Of a DNA stretch of 64,000 nt, positions 41,274 through 52,146 are shown one piece after another. A program made the position numbers and the translations under genes. How positions within the stretch are numbered: position 1 is the first letter of the stretch; each line of letters opens with the position of its first letter. The notes beneath the pieces were generated by a model. The model did no database searches. It had not been told where the DNA came from and saw only the letters and a list, made by a program, of their open reading frames with translations. Origin of the DNA: Streptomyces caelestis (lineage in GTDB: Bacteria > Actinomycetota > Actinomycetes > Streptomycetales > Streptomycetaceae); the NCBI RefSeq assembly GCF_014205255.1, contig NZ_JACHNE010000001.1, positions 7,626,001-7,690,000 of the forward strand, in the 5' to 3' direction.

Positions 41274-41311
41274 GGACTCTCCAGGGGGACATGCGTACGA
41301 GCGGTGAGCAG

Positions 41312-41363
41312 TAACCTACGGCATCGTAGGCTACGTTTCCGTAGGTTACGATGCCGTAGGTTA
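41312..41363. promoter_or_regulatory. 52-bp dyad operator upstream of the desaturase
   Basis: TAACCTACGGCATCGTA (41312-41328) and its exact complement (41347-41363) are 17-bp arms around an 18-bp spacer. The spacer holds a further CTACG-TTTC-CGTAG dyad. It is suited to cooperative binding of TetR-type dimers. Confidence 0.7.
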
Positions 41364-41463
41364 AGAGCGCTGTAAAGCGGCTGATCAGGGGTGTCGCCCG
41401 TACGTGCTCCACAGCCTCCCGGACCCGCAGGTCGAGGGGCCGCACAAGGGGAGTGCCCGGCCG

Positions 41464-42240
41464 TCAGACGTACAGCCCCCGCAGCCGCACCGAGAGGCAC
41501 GTCACACATCCCTCGAGCTTCTCGAACTCGCTGATGTCCACGACGACCGGTTCGTACCCCAGGTCCGCGAACAGCTCCGCGGTCTTCGGCGCGCTCGCCG
41601 CGATCAGCAGTTTGTCACCACCGAGCAGCACCACATGCGAACCGGCCTCCTCCGGCACCGGCAGAAAGCGCGCGAACAGCGACGGCACGTCCATCTTCGG
41701 GATGTGCCCGATGACCGTCCCGTCCGGCAGCGCCGTGACCGCCGACTTCAGGTGCAGCACCTTGCTCACCGGTACGGCGACGACCCGCGCGCCCAGCGGC
41801 TCGAACGCGGCCCGCAGTTGCTGGACGCCGGCGGCGTTGGTGCGCCCGCCCCGGCCCACGTACACGGTGTCGCCGATCTTCAGTACGTCGCCGCCCTCCA
41901 GCGTGCCCGGCTCCCAGATCCAGTTCACCGAGCAGCCCAGACCGGCCACGGCCTCCTCGACCCCGGCGGTCTCGTCACGCCGGGACTCGGCGCCCGGGCG
42001 GGCGATCAGCGCCACGTTCTTGTACATCACGACCGTGTCCTCGACGAACACCGAGTCCGGGCAGTCGTCGGCCGGGTCCACCTCGACGGTCTCCCAGCCG
42101 TGCGTGCGCAGGGCCGTCACGTACGCCTCCCACTGCTCGACCGCGAGGTCGGCGTCGACCCTCTCCCGCTCGATGTGTGTCACCAGCCCTTCGGCAAGAC
42201 GCGGGCTGGGGCGGCGGACGAGGGCCTTCTTGCTGGGCAC
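41464..42240 (-). CDS. ddaH: Dimethylarginine dimethylaminohydrolase
   Basis: This 258-residue amidinotransferase-superfamily enzyme hydrolyses methylated arginines to citrulline and methylamines. It has CPDSVFVEDTVV near residue 68, the LEGGDVLKIGDTVYVGRGGRT block near 120, a catalytic His in VLHLKSAVT near 165 and a C-terminal Cys in LEGCVTCLSVRLR. The GTG at 42240 has GGAG 8 bp upstream and matches the usual family length. The upstream ATG at 42312 would add an atypical extension. Confidence 0.88.
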   Translation of the reverse strand: MPSKKALVRRPSPRLAEGLVTHIERERVDADLAVEQWEAYVTALRTHGWETVEVDPADDCPDSVFVEDTVVMYKNVALIARPGAESRRDETAGVEEAVAGLGCSVNWIWEPGTLEGGDVLKIGDTVYVGRGGRTNAAGVQQLRAAFEPLGARVVAVPVSKVLHLKSAVTALPDGTVIGHIPKMDVPSLFARFLPVPEEAGSHVVLLGGDKLLIAASAPKTAELFADLGYEPVVVDISEFEKLEGCVTCLSVRLRGLYV

Positions 42241-42434
42241 GAGCGTGACTCCGTATCGGATGGACGTGTCTGGACAGCGCCGACGGAGCCTCCGGGATCG
42301 GCCGGAACCCATCGGGCGTCAGCCGACCATCATGCAGGGCGACGCGGAGCGACGACACCCCCGGGGAGCGGGGAGGGAGGGGGTGGAGCGGTCCGGTACC
42401 TCGACGGGCGACAGGGGGGAGCGCCTGCCGCCGC

Positions 42435-42655
42435 GCTTGCCTGTACCTGGCCAGGCGTTTCAGCGGGGGGATTCGGGCGGGTGCTGATGGCGGGCTGTTT
42501 CCGTCGGCCCGAGTGGCACCTGGTCTGGGCGGTTCCAGGCCTGGCGTCCCAGTGGGGGCATCCGAGGCGGGTGCCGACCCGGGCGGCACCTTGCCTGGGC
42601 GGTTCTGGGCCCGGCGCATCAGCGGTATCCGTGCGAGTGCCGCTCCCGGGCCGGT
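42435..42655. repeat. Three imperfect tandem repeats of about 70 bp
   Basis: Units begin near 42435, 42517 and 42587. Shared blocks are CTTGCCTG or CTGGTCTG, GGCGGTTCCAGGCCTGGCG-like, then CAGCGG/CAGTGG followed by ATTCGGG/ATCCGAGG and GGGTGCTG/GTGCCG. The first unit is about 9 bp shorter. The array fills the gap between ddaH and the decarboxylase fragment. The rest of this gap (42241-42434) shows nothing recognisable. Confidence 0.55.
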
Positions 42656-42715
42656 CCGCTGCCGGCACGGGGTGGCCCCCTTCCCCAGCGGCGCGGGGCG
42701 GGGGACCGGCCGGGC

Positions 42716-43090
42716 CGGCGTGTCCTCCAGCGGCCACACGTAGCCCACCACCGACTGCGGCACCCACAGCGGCAGGTCGCGCAGCCCCTCGTCCGCCATG
42801 ACCAGGAACACCGGCAGGTTCTGGAAGCGGCGCCCGATCCCGCGCAGCACCGACGCTCCGCCCGGTTCCCCGTCGGCTCCCGGCCCGGGCGGAAGATCCC
42901 AGGCGACCACGGCGGCGGCCAGGCCGGCCTCGGTCCTGAGCACCGCCTCGGCGTCGGCGACGCTCACCACCCACCGGACCTGTAAGCCGCGCCCCCGGAT
43001 CGCCTCGGCGATCCTCGCCAACTGCGCGGCGGCCGCGCCCCCGTCCTCCGGACGCTCCGCCACCGCCACCAGAACCGTGCTGTCGGCCAT
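42716..43090 (-). pseudogene. N-terminal fragment of an Orn/Lys/Arg decarboxylase
   Basis: ATG 43090 starts MADSTVLVAVAERPEDGG, with QLARIAEAIRGRGLQVRWVV, RIGRRFQNLPVFLVMADEG and VPQSVVGYVWPLEDTPA. This is the receiver-like wing domain of PLP-dependent ornithine/arginine decarboxylases. After about 125 residues the match ends and the frame enters the repeat array at 42435-42655. The catalytic PLP domain (normally some 600 further residues) is absent. The frame remains open, so a stand-alone wing domain with a nonsense tail could still be made. Confidence 0.65.
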
Positions 43091-43365
43091 GCCGCCCCTC
43101 CCGGTGGCCCCGCGCCACCCCACACCCCAGTCTTCGCGGGCCCGCACGCCTGATCGGCCGACGGAGCGCCAAACCACCCCATTGCGCGGACCGCACCCTG
43201 ACGCGTCAACGCCCGCGCACCCGGCATCACGTCGGAGTACCTGATCAACCGTCTTGCAGATGATTCACCTGGTCGCGGCCCATGCCGATCTTCCGAGGCG
43301 TCGTTGGGCGAAGTGATCCCGGCCGAACCGGCCAGGACCGGTCCAGCGGAAGGAAACCGACAGAG

Positions 43366-43743
43366 ATGTACGGCACGCGACGTATCGCGGTAGTGGCTTC
43401 GATCGTGGGGATGCTCATGGCTGTTCCCGCCGGCATGGCCACGGCCCATGCCGGGGACGGCGACGCGGGGGCGGGCGGTGTGTTGTCCAACGTCTCCGGC
43501 AGGAACTCCTCCGGCCACGCCAACCTCTGCGGCACGGGCAAGGTCGCGCTGTTCAAGGAGCGCACCTGTGTCACCGAGGACGACGGCAAGGGCGGCGGGG
43601 ACCAGGCGGGCCCGAGCGGCGGTGTCCTGTCCAACCTGCTCTTCGCCCGGAACGCCTCCGGCCACAGCAACAACTGCGGCAACGAGACGGTGGCGGTGTT
43701 CAGCGAGACCACCTGCGTGACCAAGGACCGCTCCGGCCACTGA
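43366..43743 (+). CDS. Small secreted protein with two Cys-containing repeats
   Basis: This 125-residue protein has a signal peptide (RRIAVVASIVGMLMAVPAGM, ending ATAHA). The mature part has two copies of a repeat of about 37 residues. Copy 1 starts GGVLSNVSGRNSSGHANLCG and ends RTCVTED. Copy 2 starts GGVLSNLLFARNASGHSNNC and ends TTCVTKD. A DGKGGGDQAGPS linker joins them. Each copy has two Cys, probably one disulfide. The pattern is reminiscent of chaplins in size and Cys spacing but lacks their sequence. The family is not recognised. The next gene begins 34 bp downstream. Confidence 0.75.
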   Translation: MYGTRRIAVVASIVGMLMAVPAGMATAHAGDGDAGAGGVLSNVSGRNSSGHANLCGTGKVALFKERTCVTEDDGKGGGDQAGPSGGVLSNLLFARNASGHSNNCGNETVAVFSETTCVTKDRSGH

Positions 43744-43777
43744 CGGCCGCACCGATTCAGTGAAGAGAGGGGCCTCG

Positions 43778-44957
43778 ATGCCGTCACCTTCTTTGTGCGT
43801 GGGCGTGGTAGCGCCGCTGACGGGTCGACTGGCCCCTCTCGGGTCACCGCTGTCCTATGTGCTGCGCAGGCTCGCACCCCTGCTGAGGCAGGTCCGCAAC
43901 GGCGGCCGCCGCCACGACGTGACCGTCGCCGTGCGCGACAGCCGCTCGGATCCCGGCGCGGCCCGGCAGGCCGTACGGGACCTGGCCGGCTCCGACGGGG
44001 CGAACCTCGTGCTCACCATGGCCGGGACCCGGGTGCTGCCCGCCGTCACCGACGCCTGCGAGGAGTCCGGGATCCCCTGTGTGTCGACCACGTTCCCGTG
44101 GCAGGCGTACGTCGACGCGCGCGGTGCCGAGCCCGGGCACCGCTTCCGGTGGACGTACCACTTCGCGTGGGGACTGGACGACATCGCCGCCGTCTTCGCC
44201 GACCTGTGGGAGCGCGTCGACGACGCGGGCGCCGTCGGCTGCCTGTGGAACGACGACCTGCAAGGGCAGTTGCTGCGCCATGACCGCTACGGCTTCGCCC
44301 CGGTGACGTCCGCCCGCAGGCACACCCTGGTCGACCTGGGCGCCTACCGGGAACCGGCCGACGGCTTCCACGCACAGGTCGGGCGGCTGCGGGAGCATGG
44401 TGCCGGCCTCGTCACCAGCGCCGCCACCGCCACCGACCTCGCCCTCTTCCACCGCCAGGCCCGCCAGGCGGGGCTGCGTCCGCGGCTGATCACCTGCTCG
44501 CGCTGGCTGACCTACCCGCACACCCACACCACCCCTGCCCCCGACGTCCACGGCGAACTCGCCGACGCGTGCGTGGCCACCCTCGTCTACTGGAGCCCCG
44601 GCCACCCCTACCGCTCCAGCCTGGACGGCACCACCTGTGCCGAACTCGCCCACGCCTACCGGCAGGACACCGGCGCCGCCTGGCTCCAGCCCCTCGGCCT
44701 CGCCCACGCCCTCGTGGAGACCGCCCGCCACGCCCTCACCGTCGCGGCCGACCCCACCGACCGGGCGTCCGTCGCACAGGCCCTCGCCGGGACGACCCTC
44801 GACACCATCGCCGGCACCCTCGACTGGACCTGCGGACCGACCCCCAACATCGCCCTGCTGCCTCTGGTCGGCGGGCAGTGGCAGCACGGCCCGGGCGGCC
44901 CGCGCCTCGCCGTCGTCGGCAACTCGGCGCTCCCGGGCGTCCCGCTCACCGGGGAGC

Positions 44958-44974
<17 letters not shown>
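43778..44974 (+). CDS. Type-I periplasmic-binding-fold protein without signal peptide
   Basis: This 398-residue protein resembles amino-acid/amide (LivK/UrtA-type) ABC-transporter binding proteins: VGVVAPLTGRLAPLGSPL at the start, AARQAVRDLAGSDGANLVLT near 70 and ESGIPCVSTTFPW near 100. It has no lipobox, secretion signal or Tat motif. No later start would create one, so it appears cytoplasmic. No permease or ATPase genes are adjacent. A sensing or chaperone role is possible. It follows the secreted repeat protein by 34 bp and overlaps the convergent uvrA-like gene by 17 bp. Confidence 0.75.
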
Positions 44975-47249
<2,275 letters not shown>

Positions 47250-47259
47250 GCCGCCGACG

Positions 47260-48939
47260 CTAGGCGGAAAACCCGACAGCCTCTGGCGTGATTTCCTTCA
47301 GTTCTCCGTCCTCCAGCAGCAGCCAGCGCGTGATGCCGATCGACTCCAGGAACGGCAGGTCGTGACTGGCGACGATCAGCGCCCCCTCGTACGACTCCAG
47401 GGCCGTGGTCAGCTGCCGCACGCTGGCCATGTCGAGGTTGTTGGTCGGCTCGTCCAGCATGAGCAGCTGCGGTGCGGGCTCGGCCAGCATCAGCGCGGCC
47501 AGCGCCGCCCGGAAGCGTTCGCCGCCGGACAGCGTCGCCGCCTTCTGGTCGGCCCGGGCGCCTCGGAACAGGAAGCGGGCCAGGCGGGCCCGGATCCGGT
47601 TGTTGGTGGCGGCCGGCGCGAACCGGGCCACGTTCTCGGCGACGGTCCGCTCCCCGTCGAGGACGTCGAGCCGCTGCGGCAGGAACCGCAGCGGGACGTG
47701 CGCCTGCACCTCGCCCGCCTCCGGTTCGAGCTCGCCGGTGATGGTGCGCAACAGCGTGGTCTTGCCCGCGCCGTTGCGCCCGATCAGCGCGACCCGCTCG
47801 GGACCGCGCAGCTCGAAGCCACCCGCCACCCGGGCGCCGTACCGGAGTCCGACATCCTGCAGGGTGAGGACCGTACGCCCCGGCGGCACGGCCGTGTACG
47901 GCAGGTCGACGCGGATCTCGTCGTCGTCCCGTACGGCCTCCGCCGCCTCGTCCAGCCGCTCCCTGGCCTCGGCGAGCTTCTCCTCGTGCATGATCCGGTG
48001 CTTGCCCGCGGACTCCTGCGCCGCGCGCTTGCGCGCCCCCATGACGATCTTCGGCTCGCGTTTCTGGTCCCACATCTTCTGCCCGTACCGCTTGCGGCGG
48101 GCCAGCTTGACCTGGGCGTCGGTCAGTTCGCGCTTCTGCTTGCGGAAGTCGGCCTCGGCGACGCGCACCATGCGCTCGGCCGCCTCCTGTTCGATCGCGA
48201 GGGCCTCCTCGTAGTCCGAGTAGTTGCCGCCGTACCAGGTGATCTCGCCCACCCGTCTCCCACCACCACCCTCAACCGAGGCGCTGCGCGCCGCAGTATT
48301 CACTCGGCGGAGATCGGCGATCTGGTCGACGAGGTCCAGCAGTTCCCGGTCGTGGCTGACGACGACCATGACGCCCGGCCAGGACTCGACGGCCGCGTAC
48401 AACCGCCTGCGCGCGTACAGGTCGAGGTTGTTGGTCGGCTCGTCCAGCAGCAGCACGTCGGGTCGGCGCAGCAGCAGCGCGGCCAGCCGCAGCAGCACCG
48501 ACTCGCCGCCCGACACCTCGCCGATGGTGCGGTCCAACTCGACGTGTGCGAGGCCCAGTTCGCCGAGGGTGGCCAGAGCGCGCTCCTCCACGTCCCAGTC
48601 GTCGCCGACGGTCTCGAAGTGCGCTTCGGCCACGTCGCCCGCCTCGATGGCGTGCAGCGCGGCCCGCCGGTCGGCGATGCCGAGCGCCTCGTCGACGCGC
48701 AGGGTGGTGTCGAGCGTGACGTTCTGCGGGAGGTACCCGACGTCGCCGGTCACCCGGACGGTGCCGTCGGCCGGGGCGAGTTCACCGGCGATCAGCTTCA
48801 ACAGCGTTGATTTCCCCGACCCGTTGACGCCGACCAGGCCGGTCCGGCCCGGGCCGAACGCGACGTCGAGGTCCTCGAAGACGGGCGTGCCGTCGGGCCA
48901 GGTGAAGGCGAGGGAGGTGACGGTGATGGAAGTAGGCAT
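47260..48939 (-). CDS. ABC-F ribosome-protection ATPase with an in-frame repeat insertion
   Basis: This 559-residue soluble protein has two ABC domains: Walker A GVNGSGKSTLL near residue 38 and GRNGAGKTTLL near 375, signatures VSGGESVLLRL and LSGGERFRAAL, and paired LLDEPTNNLD motifs. The inter-domain linker is charged and helical. Members displace antibiotics from the ribosome. Between QIADL and EITWYGGNYSDYEEAL, about 19 extra residues (RVNTAARSASVEGGGGRRVG) are encoded by a repeat at 48248-48306. Expression is probably induced through the long leader upstream. Confidence 0.9.
   Translation of the reverse strand: MPTSITVTSLAFTWPDGTPVFEDLDVAFGPGRTGLVGVNGSGKSTLLKLIAGELAPADGTVRVTGDVGYLPQNVTLDTTLRVDEALGIADRRAALHAIEAGDVAEAHFETVGDDWDVEERALATLGELGLAHVELDRTIGEVSGGESVLLRLAALLLRRPDVLLLDEPTNNLDLYARRRLYAAVESWPGVMVVVSHDRELLDLVDQIADLRRVNTAARSASVEGGGGRRVGEITWYGGNYSDYEEALAIEQEAAERMVRVAEADFRKQKRELTDAQVKLARRKRYGQKMWDQKREPKIVMGARKRAAQESAGKHRIMHEEKLAEARERLDEAAEAVRDDDEIRVDLPYTAVPPGRTVLTLQDVGLRYGARVAGGFELRGPERVALIGRNGAGKTTLLRTITGELEPEAGEVQAHVPLRFLPQRLDVLDGERTVAENVARFAPAATNNRIRARLARFLFRGARADQKAATLSGGERFRAALAALMLAEPAPQLLMLDEPTNNLDMASVRQLTTALESYEGALIVASHDLPFLESIGITRWLLLEDGELKEITPEAVGFSA
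48248..48306. repeat. Repeat element inside the ABC-F gene
   Basis: On the minus strand it encodes the extra VNTAARSASVEGGGG segment at a loop where related ABC-F proteins go directly from DLR to GEITWYGG. The DNA contains GGCGCGCAGCGCC, a GC-rich inverted sequence, and a GGTGGTGGTGGGAGACGG tail. It differs from the pcaF/PAP2 element. The in-frame length (multiple of three) has kept the gene open. Confidence 0.6.
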
Positions 48940-48988
48940 GCGGGCCTCTTTCGCGGTTGCTTGATGCGGTCAGGGGCAAACGCGTGTC

Positions 48989-49110
48989 GAGACACCTGCG
49001 ACCAGGGAGGAGGGCTCCAGGGGGCAGAGATAAAGCCCTGTACCGGAGGACGGCTCGAACGCCGAGGTCGCACGCAGCGCACACACCTGATGTGGGTGAC
49101 GCGGTGTCTC
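48989..49110 (-). promoter_or_regulatory. Candidate attenuator of the ABC-F gene
   Basis: In the roughly 220-nt leader, GAGACACC (49110-49103) can pair with GGTGTCTC (48996-48989) at long range. It can also pair locally, as ACACC with GGTGT about 20 nt downstream. GTGTC-TC-GACAC forms a third hairpin near the end, followed by GCGTTT. These mutually exclusive stems fit ribosome-mediated attenuation. Confidence 0.5.
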
Positions 49111-49116
49111 AGGACC

Positions 49117-49128
49117 TCAGACGAGCAA
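49117..49128 (-). other. Three-codon upstream reading frame (M-L-V)
   Basis: TTG-CTC-GTC-TGA follows a strong GGAGAAGGA site (49140-49132), about 30 nt after the predicted transcript start. It lies a few nucleotides before the first attenuator arm, so a ribosome stalled on it would change the folding. Confidence 0.5.
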
Positions 49129-49164
49129 CGTCCTTCTCCAATCGGCGGCAACAGGACGCTGTAC

Positions 49165-49193
49165 AACGTACGAGGGGGCGTCGGGCCTGTCAA
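49165..49193 (-). promoter_or_regulatory. Promoter of the ABC-F / uvrA-like operon
   Basis: TTGACA (49193-49188) and TACGTT (49170-49165) are separated by exactly 17 bp. The AT-rich TTAATT lies 2 bp upstream of the -35, as in promoters activated by WhiB7/WblC-type proteins. Confidence 0.75.
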
Positions 49194-49236
49194 CGAATTA
49201 ACGTGAGACCCGATCTTCCCGCCCCAAGGAGGCCCC

Positions 49237-49884
49237 GTGCCCAACGGTCCGCTCTCGCTGCCGGCCCGGCTCTGCCTGCTGGCGTGGGACCCCGCGCGGC
49301 CGGCGGGCGCCGGCACCGCCCATCTGCCCGGTCCGGTACGGGCCGGTGCGCTCACCGAGCTGGCCTGGCGCGGCCTGCTCATCGACGAGGACGGCATCGC
49401 CACGCCGGTCGACCTGGACTCCCGCGCGGGTGACGCGGTCCTCGACGGGCTGCTGGAACTCGTCCGCGAGTCGTGCCCGCACCCCTGGCGGACCTGGGTG
49501 ACGCTGCGGTCGCGGGTGACCCTCGACGCGGTGCGGGAGCAGCTGGTGGCCGAGGGGTATCTGCGGGCGGAGAAGAAGCGGGTTCTCGGTGTGTTCCCGT
49601 CCGTGGAGTACGCGCTGGAGCGCGTCGCGGCCGTGGAGGCGCTGCGGGAGGAGACGCGTCAGGTGCTGAGGGGGCCGCTGCCGGTCGCCGCAGTCTCCGA
49701 GCGGGACGCGGCGCTCGTGACGCTGGCCGCCTCGGCGGAACTTCTCCCCGGAACAGACGTCCGCGCCCATGAGCATCGCGTGCGGGAGCTGGCGGAGCGT
49801 GCCGTGGCGTCGGCGCCCGCGCTCAGGGAGATCGTCCGCGAGATCCGTACGGCACTGGCCGCGACGGCGACGGCTCTGCCCTGA
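49237..49884 (+). CDS. GPP34-family phosphoprotein
   Basis: This 215-residue GOLPH3/GPP34-type protein starts at GTG 4 bp after AAGGAGG. It has LPARLCLLAWDPARP, GALTELAWRGLLIDEDG and a central VREQLVAEGYLRAEKKRVLGVFP segment typical of the family. Eukaryotic members bind phosphatidylinositol-4-phosphate. The role in Streptomyces is unknown. It is divergent from the ABC-F promoter. Confidence 0.85.
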   Translation: MPNGPLSLPARLCLLAWDPARPAGAGTAHLPGPVRAGALTELAWRGLLIDEDGIATPVDLDSRAGDAVLDGLLELVRESCPHPWRTWVTLRSRVTLDAVREQLVAEGYLRAEKKRVLGVFPSVEYALERVAAVEALREETRQVLRGPLPVAAVSERDAALVTLAASAELLPGTDVRAHEHRVRELAERAVASAPALREIVREIRTALAATATALP

Positions 49885-49960
49885 CGGTGAGCGAGTCTTC
49901 GTCCCCGGGGCCGTCGACCCGGGGATTGTCAGGGAGGACGTCAGCTCAGCACGCGTCGGC

Positions 49961-50377
49961 TCAGCACGTGTCCCGCATCAGCTCCGCCAGGCCGTGGTCC
50001 AGATCCAGCTGGAGGTGCTCCAGCCCGACCGGCACCAGCTCGCTCGTGGCCTGAAGGAACCGGCGCACCTCGCTGGAGCGGACGTGCACGACGGCGGTGC
50101 CCTCGGGGGCGTGGAACTCCAGCACCGTGCGGTCGTACCCGTACGGCCGCACCCGCACGTCGCCGTGGCCCTCGGCGTTCCTGAGGCCCGCGGCGAGCAG
50201 CTCGCGGGAGAAGGTCCAGCAGACCTCGACGCCCTCCAGCGTGGCCGGGGCCGGGAAGGTCATGCGGACGGCGAACGGATCGCGTCGGTCGTAGTGGAGC
50301 GTCGCGGGAATGCTCGGCATACGCGGCGCGGCGGCGACGAGGCGGGCCTCCACGGGCTGCTCGATGACGATGGACAA
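49961..50377 (-). CDS. SsgA-like sporulation/cell-division regulator
   Basis: This 138-residue SALP protein has the family pattern IPATLHYDRRDPFAVRMTF, VCWTFSRELLAAGL, DVRVRPYG and LEFHAPEGTAVVHV. SsgA-like proteins are restricted to sporulating actinomycetes and guide septation and cell-wall remodelling. The TTG at 50377 follows AAGGGAG and gives the usual N-terminus (SIVIEQPVEARLVAAAP). The upstream in-frame ATG would add an unusual tail. Confidence 0.85.
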   Translation of the reverse strand: MSIVIEQPVEARLVAAAPRMPSIPATLHYDRRDPFAVRMTFPAPATLEGVEVCWTFSRELLAAGLRNAEGHGDVRVRPYGYDRTVLEFHAPEGTAVVHVRSSEVRRFLQATSELVPVGLEHLQLDLDHGLAELMRDTC

Positions 50378-50624
50378 CGCCTTGCTCCCTTGTGACGGCT
50401 GGACGGACTTCCGGGCGTATGAGACCGGGGCACTGGAAGAGACGACGGAATCAGCCGATCCGTGCACACGAAGAGCGAGTGACCTCTGTCACCGCGTTCA
50501 TGCACCGGAGTGACATGGCTCTCCTCGTGTGACCCGCAGGGCATGTGTGGCGCGCGGCGGAACACCCGGAGTGTCCGCGAGGCCATCTGGACGGCGCCGG
50601 GACGGTGGGCTAGCTTCGCCGGCC

Positions 50625-51737
50625 ATGAGGCGCTTGGGGAACACGCGACGGACGGGACGGACACGGGGCAGGGCGACCGGAGTGGCGGCGGGCGCGGCGG
50701 CACTGGCCGCACTCGCGGCCCTGACAGCCGTACCGGCGCAGGCGCACGAGCCGGAGCGCCGGGTGCCGCACTGGGAACTCAAGGGCACCGGCACCCCGGA
50801 CGTACGGTTTCGCGGCCTGGCCGCCGTCAGCCGGGACACCGCCTGGCTCGCGGGGACCGGCGGCACCGTCCTGCGCACGACCGACGGCGGCGCCACCTGG
50901 CGGAACGTCTCGCCCCCGGGTGCGGCCCAGTTGCAGTTCCGGGACGTCGAGGCGTTCGACGCGCGCCGGGCCGTGGTCCTGGCCATCGGCGAGGGCGAGG
51001 CGTCCCGCGTGTACCGCACCGACGACGGCGGAGCGACCTGGACGGAGTCCTTCCGCAACCCCGACCCGAAGGCCTTCTACGACTGCCTCACCTTCTTCGA
51101 CCGCCGCCACGGCCTCGCGATGAGCGACCCGGTGGACGGGAAGTTTCGCATCCTGTCGACCCGCGACGGCGGACGATCCTGGAAGGTGCTGCCGGATGAG
51201 GGCATGCCGGCCGCGCAGGAGGGTGAGGCGGGATTCGCCGCGAGCGGCCAGTGTCTGGTCGCCTCCGGGCCGAAGGACGTCTGGCTCGCCACCGGCGGGG
51301 CCGCGCACGCGCGCGTGCTGCACTCCGCCGACCGGGGACACACCTGGACGGCCACCGCCACACCCCTCCCGGCGGGCGATCCGGCCCGCGGTGTCTTCGC
51401 CCTGGCCTTCCGCGACCGCGCCCACGGTCTCGCCGTCGGCGGCGACTTCACCCCGGGCCGGCCCTCACCGAACGCCGCCGCGCGCACCGGCGACGCCGGC
51501 CGCACCTGGCGCCTTGCCGCCACGCCCCCGCCCGGCTACCGCTCCGGCGTCGCCTGGCTGCCGCACAGCCGCACCGCCGCCCTCGCCGTCGGCCCCACCG
51601 GCACCGACCTCACCACGGACGGCGGCCGCACCTGGCGCACGGTCGACACCGGCTCCTACGACACCGTCGACTGCACCCCCGACCAAGGGTGCTGGGCCGC
51701 CGGCGAGAAGGGGCGGGTTGCCCGCCTGGAGCATTGA
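50625..51737 (+). CDS. Secreted BNR/YCF48-like beta-propeller protein
   Basis: This 370-residue exported protein has a signal peptide ending at VPAQAHE near residue 39. Repeated BNR/Asp-box motifs follow (TTDGGATWRNV, TDDGGATWTES, STRDGGRSWKV, SADRGHTWTAT, TTDGGRTWRTV). The fold is probably a sialidase/photosynthesis-assembly-type propeller. No catalytic residues are obvious. The function is unknown. TAGCTT lies 8 bp upstream of the ATG and there is no good ribosome site, so a leaderless transcript is possible. Confidence 0.85.
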   Translation: MRRLGNTRRTGRTRGRATGVAAGAAALAALAALTAVPAQAHEPERRVPHWELKGTGTPDVRFRGLAAVSRDTAWLAGTGGTVLRTTDGGATWRNVSPPGAAQLQFRDVEAFDARRAVVLAIGEGEASRVYRTDDGGATWTESFRNPDPKAFYDCLTFFDRRHGLAMSDPVDGKFRILSTRDGGRSWKVLPDEGMPAAQEGEAGFAASGQCLVASGPKDVWLATGGAAHARVLHSADRGHTWTATATPLPAGDPARGVFALAFRDRAHGLAVGGDFTPGRPSPNAAARTGDAGRTWRLAATPPPGYRSGVAWLPHSRTAALAVGPTGTDLTTDGGRTWRTVDTGSYDTVDCTPDQGCWAAGEKGRVARLEH

Positions 51738-51807
51738 GCGCGCGGTATGCCCTGATTGTTGGCAGTGTGGGTACTCGTTCACTGAAGCGGAAAGGAAGTG
51801 AGCGGTC

Positions 51808-52131
51808 ATGCCACGCGGTTCGAGCTCCAAGCGGGAGCGCCAGTACGAGCACATCAAGAAGAGTGCGCAGGACCGGGGCGAGAGCACCGGCCGCGCCAAG
51901 GAGATCGCCTCGCGGACGGTGAACAAGGAACGCGCCCGCTCCGGCGAGTCGAAGACGGCCAGCCGGACCTCCACGAAGGACATGTCGTCCGGCAAGCGCG
52001 GCGGTCAGCGGTCGGGGCAGGGGGCCCAGGGCCCCACCTACGACCAGCTGTACCAGGAGGCCAAGCGCCGCGGCGTCGAGGGCCGCTCCAACATGAACAA
52101 GAGCCAGCTCCAGCGCGCGCTGGGCAAGTGA
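51808..52131 (+). CDS. Small basic Rho_N/plasmid-stabilization-like protein
   Basis: This 107-residue lysine/arginine-rich protein follows a GGAAAGGAAGTG site. Residues 1-65 form a charged helical region (SSSKRERQYEHIKKSAQDRG and ASRTVNKERARSGES). The last 35 residues resemble the Rho-termination-factor N-terminal fold (YDQLYQEAKRRGVEGRSNMN, then KSQLQRAL). Nucleic-acid binding is likely. No operon partner is visible. A strong terminator follows. Confidence 0.8.
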   Translation: MPRGSSSKRERQYEHIKKSAQDRGESTGRAKEIASRTVNKERARSGESKTASRTSTKDMSSGKRGGQRSGQGAQGPTYDQLYQEAKRRGVEGRSNMNKSQLQRALGK

Positions 52132-52146
52132 GTCGCACGCCCCCGA

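Noticed and set aside
41975..42715. Continuation of the decarboxylase-fragment frame across the array and ddaH
   Set aside because: The translation is Arg/Pro/Gly-rich with no family match and overlaps the intact ddaH gene.
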